Shown in pieces: positions 54,994 to 64,000 of a stretch of DNA of 64,000 nt. The notes beneath the pieces were generated by a model. The model had not been told where the DNA came from. It saw only the letters and a program-made list of their open reading frames with translations, and did no database searches. The position numbers and the translations under genes were made by a program. Origin of the DNA: Bettongia penicillata ogilbyi (lineage: Eukaryota; Chordata; Mammalia; Diprotodontia; Potoroidae); assembly GCA_023548195.1 (NCBI GenBank), contig JAJHZJ010000808.1:2213182-2277181 (forward strand). Direction: 5' to 3'. Numbering within the stretch: position 1 is the first letter of the stretch; each line of letters opens with the position of its first letter.

Positions 54994-57085
54994 CGAACAG
55001 GTTACAATATGTACACATTAGTTAATACAAGGTAATAAATAGTATTTCAAAAGGGAGAGAGGACAAACCAACAATTCTGGAAATAAAAATGGCTATGGAA
55101 TCCAGGCTCCATTTTTTTAGAAATTAGTAAAAAACTATCAGGGAAGGAAGAACTTAACTGAAATGTGAATATAGTATAGGGAAAAGGATTGCTCTCAACT
55201 GAATGAAAATTGGTGTCCTTAATTTTAAATAAAACAATTCTCTTATTTAATGACCCCATGATATCCATTTTTATGTATGCCTCAAAACCAGGGAGTTAAC
55301 TTTATATACCAATAACCAGGACTAATAAAATTGTTCAGCCTTCCACTGTGATCTTTATACAGATGGAACTGGGCCAAAGAAGGCATTTAGAGGCTGTGAA
55401 TGCTGACAAGATTGCTATCCTCCCCACACAGCTCTCTCCGTCGCCTTGAGGGCAGACCCCAGGGTCTAAGAATGAATTCCCATGAAAATTTGGTCCCTTT
55501 AGTAGATCCATGTGGACTTACACTCACACTATATGAGCATCTCTATGCCCAAGAGTGTAGCTTCAATTGGAAGAAAAGGGATCTACTTCCAAGGGAACCA
55601 AGGAGCACTCTTGAGAGTAGAGAAGGGGAAAGTATATTTTCAAATAATGGAATCTAATTGAATCCTGTAGTAAATAGGAGACATGGGAGTAGAATAAGAA
55701 TTTCTCATCGCTTAATAAGTAGAAAAGAGCCCAGAAGTCACAGGGCAAATTGACTTTAAAAATAGAGGAGGGCAAGGAGCTTTATTCAGTAGTAATTCAT
55801 CTCAGACTTCATGCAAATGTCATGTTCCCTGTGGAAAGTGACAAATATTAATGAAACAAAGCTGAATTAGACTGGGCAACCTGTGCCCAGCACAAACCCA
55901 TTAGAATAAAGGGATTGGATCAAAAACACACATTCAATTTTTGACATAACAGTGTGTGGTAGTACAGCGAGGTCTCATACTTTAAGGCTATCAAAGCAAG
56001 GACTTGAAGCTTTTTCTATTAACTATGGTCTTGGAAATGTAGCCTTCTCCCTTTATTTCTGCATCCCTTCTTTTTGATGAAGTTGTTCTCCAACCAGTCT
56101 CTGAAATAAATACTACTTTACTACAAGGGGTGACAGTGTAGATGAATAGGGGTAAAAGCTACGGTCAGATGGGCAATTGAAAGTAGATAGTCAGGCTTTA
56201 GCCAAACCAGGAGATACCTTGTGGTGAGTTTCCTAGAATCTGGTTAATTCTATCCAGCCATCTGAGGTCAGTTTATTACCAAGCCAGGGCATTCAGCCTG
56301 GCTCTTCCTAAGAGGACTGTACTTTAAAACAAACAAAGAAAAACCTTTTAAAAAAAATCCAGACTGCTTTGATTTTGGGTCCAGGCCATCATTCTCTTCC
56401 TTGTTGTTTGGGTACTATCTGTCCTAGCTCCTAGTGGCTAGTCCTGGTTTAGTCTAAGCTCCCTGCTGACCTCCTTGGTTACCCATGAAGCAGGTCTCCT
56501 TCAGTGTCCAGGCACTCCTGAACTGAAAATGTTTTCTTTGTTGCTACATCATACCTAGACACCTGGATGCTATATGATCTATTATTCTCTCTGAATTCAG
56601 AACCTTTGATCTCTCCTGAAGGGGTAAGATGCTGTCCTTTGTTTATGCATTAACAATTAATCCTTTATAATTAACCTATTATTATAATCATAAACACAAC
56701 TAGGACCAAAATGTTAGGGTGCTGTGCCTAATTTCTTTGACTAACTAAGGGGCACATCTGCTCTGGATGCAAACACCATAGATCAGGTTCATTTCTGGGA
56801 GAGGTTGACCAATGCTGATTAAGTTCCTTTTTGGCTCAGATCTCCACCCTGGTGTACTGGAGGAAAAAATGCTTAAGGCTTATGTCTAACATCTCCCCAA
56901 AGGGTGTAGTGGAAAGGTACTCAAATGTATAATATAAATAACATGGTCTTTATACTGATTTCCCACACACATGCAAAAATTCTAAATACAAAACACTCAC
57001 AAGTTTGAATTGACAGAAAGACAAGATAAGATTTAGTAACTTAACTTATAACTAATATCATATTTTTCTGAGAACTTGATACTTA
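54994..57085. other. No gene recognised, 2.1 kb; candidate conserved block 55790-55960
   Basis: Repeat-poor. The block has an octamer-type ATGCAAAT at 55812 and 'AATATTAATGAAACAAAG' at 55845, and looks undecayed (impression only). 56590-56960 might be an old LTR remnant but has no clear ends. Small frames (e.g. 55400-55657 plus, 55563-55775 minus) have no motif. Confidence 0.3.
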
Positions 57086-57089
57086 AACA

Positions 57090-58870
57090 TCATCAAAACA
57101 TAAAACAGCTTTTTAGGAATTCTGAATAGTCAGCATTATATTTCATCCAAGCTTTGTACTGTTCCCTCAAAGTCCAAAGACCTTTTCTTCTGTTGAAAGT
57201 TTGGTTAGAGAGATTGACTTCAACCTGAGGTGTATGTTCAGTGGTTTCAGCATTGGTTAATGATGGTCTGTGGAGAACAGGATGAAATTGTTCAGCCCAT
57301 CTCTCCAGGATCATGTCCTTATCACTGAACAATGTGGCTGCATCAGTGCTGAGTAGCTGAGATGCACCATAAATCTCTAGCCCACAAATAATCTTCAAGG
57401 TAGCATAGAAGTGCTTTAGATTGCTGCTATAGGCATGAAACTGAATCTCATCTCTCTTCTTACTGAGTCAAAAATCCTGCATCTCTCTAAGCTTTGTTTG
57501 CATTATGTTGGATAGAATTAAACACTGCTCTCTTAAAGCTCGATGAATTGTCCTACTGGTAAACCCTGTGGAGTTCTCAGTTTTCATTTAGCAGCTTCCA
57601 GATTTCCCCACCACTTTTGTCAAACCAATATTGATGTTTGCACATGTTCTGGCCCAGATGAGGAAACGTGCTGTTATATACCAAATCTCTCAAAGCTGCC
57701 CACTCCTTTTAGGTTCGCTGCTGCTAACTGTGTGTTGATTCAGCTTTCTCTCCAAGTCAGCAATAAACTGTTCACAAATGGAGAAGTACTCCAATCCGTT
57801 GATACTGAATCTTCTGACAGTAATCTTGCCTTGTGACCACTACTTTTGTTGAATGTTAATGTTTGGTTGGGAGGAGATGAGTCTACGATTGGTCCAGCAC
57901 TTTCTGCTACATGTCATCCTCATCACTCTCACATCCTGCCTGTCTCATAAATACTAGTGATTTCTGGGAGGGTATATCCATGACACTCTGTTGCATTTAG
58001 GTACATGGAAGACAGTATTGGTGATGAGAAAGTCATGAGACATGTAAGTCACATAAGTGAATGTTGCTATTTCTCTGAGTCCATTCCTTCCAGAGAAACA
58101 ATGCCATGTCTGATAGTCTATGCCTCTCAGGCATTAAAGTCACCCAGAATTATAAGTTTGTCCTCTTCTGGAACATTGAAGATGAGGGTCTCCAAGTCTT
58201 CATAAAATTTTTCTTTAACTTCATCAAGGTTGATCATGATGGGAGTATGCAGATGATGGTGACACTTTTTTTTGCAGGTAGCGAATCGCATTGACAAGAG
58301 TCTGTCATTCAGTCCATTTGGGAATCATACCAGCTTGCTAATTAGATTAGGTCTGATTAAAAAACCTATGTCAGCTTCATGGTGCTCCTCATCACAGTGG
58401 CCACTCTAGAAAAACATGTATCCAGTGCCAGCTTTAATAAGCTGGCCTTCATTTGCCAATCTTGCTTCTCTAGGGATGCTATTTGGGTGCAGTACCCACT
58501 GAGTTCTCTCACAACAAGAGCTGTTCATCTTACAGGTCTACTGAATTTTGTGTTGTCCATTAACAAGCACACATTTCATGGGGCAATAGTGAGTAGAATC
58601 ATCTTGGTAAGTTTTTGTACATTTTTTGGGTGTGTTTTGACCACAGGATAGGATCCCTACCTGCCATGGTAAGTAGATGAGGATTGAGTGAAGCAGACAA
58701 TTTTTAGTGAACCTTTTTCTAGCCCCTTCTTCTGATACCCAGAGGGCTGCCAAATCCCACTACTACCTCAGTCCAGTGAGAAGATAACCCTATGCCCTAG
58801 ACTGCCTGTGTGCAGGGTTGTGACTATAGTTCCCAGTATATCCACACCTGCTCTGTCACTCACTCCTCAC
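57090..58870 (-). pseudogene. RTE-clade LINE: endonuclease and linker, decayed
   Basis: Minus-strand conceptual reading, in shifting frames, gives an apurinic-like endonuclease of the RTE type. A TRLAN-like section near 58470 precedes EGQLIKAG; then come NDRLLSMRF (58300), a NLDEVKEKFYEDLETL stretch (58180-58230) and the catalytic LIILGDFNA near 58140-58165. It continues into the linker KIICGLEIYGASQLLSTDA ... ILERWAEQFHPVLHRPS in the 101-codon frame 57093-57398, which precedes the RT domain. RT itself is absent below 57.09 kb. These motif strings are characteristic of vertebrate RTE elements. Stops and frameshifts make it non-functional. Start ATG unclear. Confidence 0.85.
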
Positions 58871-58961
58871 CATAGAACTTCAAGGTAAGTAAAATGGTAA
58901 TAGAGTAAATTAATAACATAGCAAAATAATAAAAGTTAAATTGTAAAATAGTAGATGATGG

Positions 58962-59105
58962 AAGATGTCTTGACTTGTTCATGAATTGGATTTAAGTGAG
59001 GCAGAGTTGCATGACATCATCATCCTCACTCTCTCTTCCAGAGTTATCAAAGTCCAATGACAAGCCAAAAGTTAAGATGACTGGCAATGGTCTAGAATCC
59101 AGTGG
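58962..59105 (-). mobile_element. SINE tail fragment
   Basis: 'GATTTAAGTGAGGCAGAGTT', 'TCATCCTCACTCTCTCTTCC' match the SINE tails at 62619 and, reversed, 1530-1700. Confidence 0.65.
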
Positions 59106-59450
59106 ATGACCTTGGTATCTCTGATGATAGACCAAGCTCCAAGCACTCCACAGTGCCTGCTTCTGCTAACTTCATGGTCCATTGGAAGAAATTGCTCCTA
59201 TTTGCCCATTCCACCAGGGGATGTCTTCACATGCTTAAGGCAGACATCTTCCTAACACACCAAACTGAGGCCTATCAGTTACCTTCAACCTGGTTTAGCC
59301 CATCTTCCCAGATGGTTTTATGGCCACTATGCAAGCTATGACTTTTTGAAGCCACAGGTAAGAATTGGATGAGAAGCGGACACCAAATGTAGATGAGCAG
59401 CTCTGAAGAAGGGCTCAGCAAAGCTTCACATCAGAGGTGCTAGTCCTCCC
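59106..59450. other. No gene recognised
   Basis: A 79-codon plus frame (59102-59341) without a recognisable domain. Confidence 0.4.
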
Positions 59451-59454
59451 TGAA

Positions 59455-59585
59455 TAACCATATACTTCAATAAACATTGATGAAACACCTACAATGTTCC
59501 AGGCTCTGTGCTGGCATCAGGAGCACAAAAACAGATACCAAACAATCTGCCCTCAATGTAGCTTACATTCTACAAAGGGGAAACA
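59455..59585 (-). repeat. L2 3' end
   Basis: 'CACCTACAATGTTCCAGGCT', 'CAATGTAGCTTACATTCTAC'. Confidence 0.7.
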
Positions 59586-59599
59586 ATCTTCTCATCCTT

Positions 59600-60090
59600 C
59601 TTTGTAAAATTTTTTGTTTTGTTTTGTTTTCTTCTCCATGTGTCATTTTTTACAGTGTGGTAATATTTAATCATATTCATATGTTATAGTTTGTTTAGCT
59701 ATTCCTTAATTGATGGACATCTGGTTTGTTTCACATTGTTTGCTACTAAAACATTCTGCTATAAAAATGACGATCCATATAGGAACTTTCTTTCTATCCC
59801 TAATCTCCAAAGGCTATATTCTTAAGAGCAGAATCTCTGGGCAAAGGATATGAACATTTTAGTCACTTTCTTAACATAATTCCAAATTGATTTTCAGAAT
59901 GGTTGGACCAAGTCACAGCACCACCATCAGTAAATTAATGTGTTTGTCCTTCCATAACCCCTTCAATATTGACTGCTCCTATCTTTTATTATCATTGTCA
60001 ATTATCTGGATGTATAGTGAAACCTTAAAGTTATTTTGATTTACATTTTTTTTATTGTTAGTGATTCAGATAATTCTTTCAGAATCAGAA
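59600..60090 (-). mobile_element. L1 3' UTR, minus strand
   Basis: 'CTATTCCTTAATTGATGGAC' (59699), 'TTCCAAATTGATTTTCAGAA' (59880), 'CCATAACCCCTTCAATATTG' (59953), the reversed L1 order also seen at 30.9-31.2 kb. Confidence 0.75.
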
Positions 60091-60192
60091 GTCTCTATGA
60101 GCAAAGAATATATCAAGTTAAAGAAAAAATAAAGATCAGAAGAGACCATGCAATTACAACAGTTCTAATCTAGTCAAATAAGGAGAGGACTG

Positions 60193-60304
60193 AAAAAAAA
60201 AGAATGAAAGGAAGGAAAGAAGGATGGAAGGAAGGAAGAGAGAGAGGGAAAGGGAGAAGGACAAAGAGAAAGAGAGAGAGACAGAGAGAGAAAGAGAGAG
60301 AGAG
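60193..60304. repeat. GGAA/GAGA purine microsatellite
   Basis: About 110 bp of GGAAGGAAAGAAGGATGGAA-type and GAGAGAGAAAGAG units. Confidence 0.9.
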
Positions 60305-60797
60305 TCAAATACATTTGCTCTATTTGCCAACATTTCTTACAAATATTTAACCAGTTAACAGACGCCAGAGCAAGGAGGCCAAAAGAATCGAGGACCCAGC
60401 TCAGGAAATACTTGCTCTCTTTGACAAAGAGCCATGGTAGACACTGATTTAGAGTGCATACTCATTTGCAAAACAACACAGAAGAGAATGGTACAAGATT
60501 ATAAGGATTCTTCACAAAAAAGAATGAAAAGCAGTAGACATGAAAAAAATCAGTCTATAGAAAGCTATCTTAAGACTCTGCTAGATCATCTCAAGAGCAT
60601 CAATAGATGAATCTGAACAAAGGGAAAAAATAGACATTAAATATTTTTTTAAATTACTATCTACTTTTATCAGTTACAATAATAAAGAAAATAAGATCCC
60701 ACTGTATATTTTGTCTTTATTATTTTTTAAGTTTGACAAAGCAAAATGCAGTCTTAAAATCATTTTCAAACAGGGTATCTCACATATATGTGTTAAG
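60305..60797. other. Pre-integration flank of the EIF4A3 retrocopy
   Basis: Unnamed AT-rich sequence. The EIF4A3 frame can be read upstream without a stop to 60733, but those 38 extra codons have no in-frame ATG and cross the target-site duplication and 5' UTR, so they are chance. Confidence 0.5.
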
Positions 60798-60810
60798 AAA
60801 TCACAAGATT
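60798..60810. repeat. Target-site duplication, left copy, of EIF4A3 retrocopy
   Basis: AAATCACAAGATT, repeated exactly at 62330-62342. The preceding GTTAAG is consistent with an L1 endonuclease nick of the TT/AA type. Confidence 0.9.
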
Positions 60811-60846
60811 GGCCTCCCTCAGCCCCTTTCCGGCTTCCCAGGCAGT

Positions 60847-62082
60847 ATGGCTGCCACAGCCATGATGGCCACTTCAGGTTCTGCTCGGAAGCGGCTGCTG
60901 AAGGAGGAAGACATGACCAAAGTGGAATTCGAGACCAGTGAAGAGGTGGATGTGACACCCACCTTCGACACGATGGGGCTGCGGGAGGATCTGCTGCGAG
61001 GCATCTACGCCTACAGTTTTGAGAAACCATCAGCTATCCAGCAGCGTGCTATAAAACAAATTATTAAAGGAAGAGATGTCATTGCACAGTCTCAGTCTGG
61101 TACAGGCAAAACAGCAACATTTAGCATTTCAGTTCTCCAGTGTTTGGATATTCAGGTGCGAGAAACCCAGGCTTTGATCTTAGCCCCAACTAGGGAATTA
61201 GCTGTACAGATTCAAAAGGGTCTTCTTGCTCTTGGTGATTACATGAATGTCCAATGTCATGCCTGTATTGGGGGGACAAATGTTGGTGAAGATATCAGGA
61301 AATTGGACTATGGGCAGCATGTTGTAGCTGGTACGCCAGGTCGTGTGTTTGATATGATTCGTCAAAGAAGTTTAAGAACCCGTGCTATCAAGATGTTGGT
61401 TTTGGATGAAGCTGACAAAATGCTTAATAAAGGGTTCAAGGAACAAATTTATGATGTATACAGATACCTGCCTCCAGCTACCCAGGTGGTTTTGATCAGT
61501 GCTACATTGCCTCATGAGATCTTAGAAATGACCAATAAATTCATGACTGATCCAATTCGCATCTTGGTAAAACGTGATGAATTGACTCTCGAAGGAATCA
61601 AACAGTTTTTTGTGGCAGTGGAAAGGGTAGAATGGAAATTTGACACTTTGTGTGATCTTTATGATACCTTGACCATCACTCAAGCAGTCATCTTTTGTAA
61701 TACCAAGAGGAAGGTAGACTGGCTGACTGAGAAGATGAGAGAAGCCAACTTCACCGTTTCATCGATGCATGGAGACATGCCCCAAAAAGAGAGAGAGTCT
61801 ATCATGAAAGAGTTTAGATCTGGTGCAAGCCGGATACTTATTTCTACAGATGTCTGGGCTAGAGTATTAGATGTTCCTCAAGTCTCTCTTATCATCAACT
61901 ACGACTTACCCAATAACAGAGAATTATACATACACAGAATTGGGAGATCGGGTCGATATGGCCGAAAGGGTGTTGCGATTAATTTTGTAAAAAATGATGA
62001 CATACGTATTCTAAGAGATATTGAACAGTACTACTCAACTCAGATTGATGAAATGCCCATGAATGTTGCTGATCTTATCTGA
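60847..62082 (+). CDS. EIF4A3: EIF4A3-like DEAD-box ATPase, intact retrocopy frame
   Basis: 411 codons, the same length as mammalian eIF4A-III, the RNA-clamping ATPase of the exon junction complex that marks spliced mRNA for export, localisation and nonsense-mediated decay. Visible: start [21 protein letters not shown]-motif region around 58-68; Walker A SQSGTGKT at 82-89 (K88); PTRELA; DEAD at 187-190; SAT at 218-220; motif [10 protein letters not shown] at 363-370; end MPMNVADLI. Compared with the mammalian protein as I remember it there are few changes: G57S, R173Q, E191K (just after DEAD), E261V, one conservative V-to-I near 333, and G340V. G340 is the glycine of motif V (ARGLD), conserved across DEAD-box proteins and lining the ATP/RNA interface, so G340V probably impairs ATPase or RNA clamping. 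ATG 60847 is chosen because it matches the family N-terminus; upstream in-frame sequence is flank. High identity suggests a young copy. Confidence 0.92.
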   Translation: MAATAMMATSGSARKRLLKEEDMTKVEFETSEEVDVTPTFDTMGLREDLLRGIYAYSFEKPSAIQQRAIKQIIKGRDVIAQSQSGTGKTATFSISVLQCLDIQVRETQALILAPTRELAVQIQKGLLALGDYMNVQCHACIGGTNVGEDIRKLDYGQHVVAGTPGRVFDMIRQRSLRTRAIKMLVLDEADKMLNKGFKEQIYDVYRYLPPATQVVLISATLPHEILEMTNKFMTDPIRILVKRDELTLEGIKQFFVAVERVEWKFDTLCDLYDTLTITQAVIFCNTKRKVDWLTEKMREANFTVSSMHGDMPQKERESIMKEFRSGASRILISTDVWARVLDVPQVSLIINYDLPNNRELYIHRIGRSGRYGRKGVAINFVKNDDIRILRDIEQYYSTQIDEMPMNVADLI

Positions 62083-62295
62083 GGAAACAACTTTGAAGAC
62101 CAATTGGAGACTATTTCCCCAGTTTTGTACTGCATTTGGAAGTTGAAGAGCTTATTGTATGCCATATAAGTACAACTTTTATTTAATAAGAGGGTTTATT
62201 TGTGTTAAACTCTCTTCACCCAGCTCCTTCCCCACAAGCTGCTCTTTGTGGGATTTCTGCCTGCCTGCGTGTAAATTATGCATTGTCTGTTTTTC

Positions 62296-62301
62296 ATTAA
62301 A
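62296..62301 (+). promoter_or_regulatory. Polyadenylation signal of EIF4A3 retrocopy
   Basis: ATTAAA about 20 bp before the poly(A) tract, inherited from the parental mRNA. Confidence 0.75.
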
Positions 62302-62329
62302 AAATAAGAAATTTTCACATAAAAAAAAA

Positions 62330-62342
62330 AAATCACAAGATT
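62330..62342. repeat. Target-site duplication, right copy, of EIF4A3 retrocopy
   Basis: AAATCACAAGATT, identical to 60798-60810 and directly after the poly(A). Confidence 0.9.
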
Positions 62343-62459
62343 CCTTGTAATCAGAAGTCACTTTCCTCAGTGATCCTCAGTCATCAAGTGAAGGACAAGA
62401 CAGATCTACACAAATTTGCCAAATGTGTTTGCTTCTGGAAAAGAGGAAGTTTTCTTCAG

Positions 62460-63500
62460 AATCTAAATAAAAGAGAGATTCCCTGTTGATGGCCAGGTCC
62501 TTTAGATGTTCCTGTTTATAGATGATATTGTGACGGTTTTATCAATACTCAGGATACTGAAGAATTTCCTCAGTAAGACACACACGATCAGCCAAAGAAA
62601 AATTGTTGCTCATTCTCCATTCTTGAAGAAGGCCAATGACGTCAGTAGGGTGATGTCTTGACTTGCATTTGGGTTTAAGTGAGGCAGAGTCGCAAAAAAT
62701 CATCAGCCTCGCTCTCTCCTCCAAAGTCAAAAGAGTCCAGTGCAAGACATAAGACAACTGGTGATGGCTCATGCCAAAAGAAAAACAGAATAGATAAAGA
62801 ATTCTACTATCTAGTTGCCTACACTATGATATGCTGTTTGACAGGTTACGTCATTCTGTTAGTTCAATCAGCTAGTGCATATATTTGGAACAGGCACTGA
62901 AGATGGACAATAAAATGGGCCCAGAATTTAATAGATGGAAGAGAGAAAACTGGGGTTTATTTGGAAAATTATACAGCCCTTTCAGTAAGCCCACGATGCA
63001 CCCTGATGTGAAAGTCCAACTATTTTAACACCTGCATTCTCTCAATGATGTTATATGCTTGTGGATAATGGAACATGCCAACATATAAAACAAAACCAAA
63101 AAAAAGGCAGCTGTACCAAAGGGCAGTGGAGACACACTTGGTTGGTTTAAGGAGGCTGTAACACATTAACCATGGTAATTTTTATGTACAATGTGGCATG
63201 AAAAATATAATTCAGGAAATATATCATTAGAAAAAGTAAGTGGGCCAGTGAACGTGAGAAAGAAGGATAAGAAACAGGTATCCCTACCGTTAACAATGGT
63301 AAAAAGTATTAAGTAACCCCTCCAGTATATTGAATAGATAGATGCTCTATAAAATATTTATGGGAAGACATGGATAAGAATTGCAAAGGATGTGGAGCAG
63401 ATGAGTTGTCTTCTACAATGTTTGAGGGAGTCTCCACAGATCTAGTGGTGTTTTGATATATATCTGGGCTGCTTGGTGGAGACTGAGATAGTAAAATAGC
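62460..63500 (+). pseudogene. RTE-clade LINE reverse-transcriptase remnant
   Basis: Plus strand. LFIDDIVTVLS at 62511-62545 is the catalytic xxDD motif of the RT. After a nested SINE, the frame resumes with a KIEFYYL-like piece, then a YLEQALKMDNKMGPE-like section at 62880-62925, GLFGKLYSPFS near 62955-62987, HPDVKVQLF near 63000-63027, and a WIRIAKDVEQ-like C-terminal part near 63372-63403. This is the order of the RTE RT C-terminal half, and is better preserved than the 27.4-kb copy. Stops and shifts remain. Confidence 0.85.
62619..62775 (-). mobile_element. SINE tail fragment nested in RTE remnant
   Basis: 'GGCCAATGACGTCAGTAGGG', 'GTGATGTCTTGACTTGCATT', 'GGGTTTAAGTGAGGCAGAGT', 'AAAGAGTCCAGTGCAAGACA' repeat the tail at 58962-59105. 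It separates the xxDD segment from the YLGQ-like segment of the RTE. Confidence 0.75.
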
Positions 63501-63650
63501 TCTATTAATCTTTTAAGTGAAATTTTTTTTAAAAGTTAGAAAATACATCATTCTCTAATAAAATTGAATTTCAGTCAATCCTCTACCAACCAGCTAGCAG
63601 TGCATGCAAACATGGATGCCTGTGCTTCTACTTATGATACATACGCTGTA
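63500..63650. other. No feature recognised
   Basis: Short unnamed gap between RTE remnant and MIR. Confidence 0.4.
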
Positions 63651-63890
63651 GGCAGCAGATGATGCAGTAGATAGAGCACCAAGCCTGGAATCAGGAAAAC
63701 CTGAGTTCAAATCTGGACTCAGATACTTCCTAGCTGTGTGTCCATGGGCAGTCACTTAAACCCAATTTGCTTCAGTTTCCTCATCTGTAAATGGGCATAA
63801 TAATAACACCTATTTCTCAGAGTTATGGTCAGGATAAAATGTGATAAGAATTTGTAAAGCACTTAGCATGGTGCCCAGCAAGTAATGAGG
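63651..63890 (+). repeat. MIR-type SINE, near full length
   Basis: tRNA head 'GCAGCAGATGATGCAGTAGA', B-box-like 'GAGTTCAAATCTGG', 'CTTCAGTTTCCTCATCTGTA' core and an 'AAAGCACTTAGCATGGTGCC' L2-like 3' end; little decayed compared with other MIRs in the window. Confidence 0.8.
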
Positions 63891-64000
63891 GAATTAAAGG
63901 GAGTAGGAGAGCAAGTGGTGAAATGTGAATGAACCCCGCTGACTCCATCTTGTAACTCAATTTGGGAGCTAGTTCAGTTCCCTTTCTATTCAATTATGGG
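63891..64000. other. No feature recognised
   Basis: Window end; unnamed. Confidence 0.4.

Larger units (their letters stand above)
60811..62329 (+). pseudogene. EIF4A3: Processed retrocopy of EIF4A3 mRNA, full length
   Basis: Intronless copy of the whole mRNA: 36 bp of 5' leader (60811-60846, pyrimidine-rich, ending TTCCCAGGCAGT before the ATG), complete coding sequence (60847-62082), about 235 bp of 3' UTR with ATTAAA at 62296-62301, and a short poly(A) from about 62319. An exact 13-bp target-site duplication surrounds it. Lack of introns, poly(A) tail and duplication together are the signature of L1-mediated retroposition. The parent gene in mammals has many introns and lies elsewhere (family knowledge). 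No promoter travels with such copies; expression would need chance upstream activity. Classed as a processed pseudogene or candidate retrogene because the frame is open. Confidence 0.93.

Noticed and set aside
57093..57398. 101-codon minus frame as a gene
   Set aside because: It is the RTE linker before a missing RT domain.
60733..60846. 38-codon N-terminal extension of the EIF4A3 frame
   Set aside because: It has no in-frame ATG and crosses the target-site duplication and the 5' leader; the family start at 60847 is clear.
1..64000. CRISPR array, operon, prophage or other prokaryotic system
   Set aside because: No regularly spaced direct repeats, no dense coding, and the repeat content is mammalian.

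Overview
The window looks like marsupial nuclear DNA. It is AT-rich and gene-poor, and it is packed with retroelements typical of marsupials: tRNA-derived SINEs with a BovB/RTE-like tail, LINE-1 copies sharing one characteristic 3' UTR, an ORF1-only HAL1 ('half-L1') element, RTE-clade LINE coding remnants, many L2 and MIR fragments, CR1/L3 LINE remnants, and small hAT-like DNA transposons. No intron-containing gene can be assembled with confidence. The species cannot be fixed from sequence alone; HAL1 abundance fits an opossum-like marsupial, but this is inference.

Layout. 1-3.8 kb: low-information DNA with a hAT-like MITE, two SINEs and an L2 end. 3.8-7.3 kb: a three-deep nest. A 3' L1 fragment sits in an L2 end, and a full-length HAL1 (4251-7101) with an open 343-residue ORF1 sits inside that L1, each insertion with its own target-site duplication. 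7.4-22 kb: old L1, CR1, L2, MIR, SINE and MITE fragments, including a long minus-strand L1 at 13.3-17.2 kb. 22-38 kb: L2/MIR remnants, an RTE reverse-transcriptase remnant (27.4-28.2 kb), and a cluster of L1 pieces in alternating orientation (28.2-32.5 kb). 38.0-38.35 kb: a GC-richer patch that could hold a short signal-peptide first exon (low confidence). 39-54 kb: L2, MIR and SINE fragments, one recent ~122-bp tandem duplication, and a CR1 remnant. 57.1-58.9 kb: a minus-strand RTE endonuclease remnant. 60.8-62.3 kb: a complete processed copy of EIF4A3 with an uninterrupted 411-codon reading frame, 5' and 3' UTR, poly(A) and a 13-bp target-site duplication. 62.3-63.5 kb: another RTE remnant with a nested SINE, then a MIR.

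How the parts relate. The two open frames of substance are products of retrotransposition: HAL1 ORF1p (an RNA-binding chaperone lacking its own reverse transcriptase) and the EIF4A3 retrocopy (an exon-junction-complex DEAD-box ATPase, with a motif V substitution likely to damage catalysis). Both carry L1-type hallmarks and were probably mobilised in trans by L1. The SINEs with an RTE-like tail were probably mobilised by RTE elements, whose decayed coding regions are also present. I saw no evidence for an undescribed biological system. The items most worth checking are the intact EIF4A3 retrocopy, the HAL1, and the possible first exon at 38.2 kb. Element boundaries below are read by eye and are approximate unless a target-site duplication is given.
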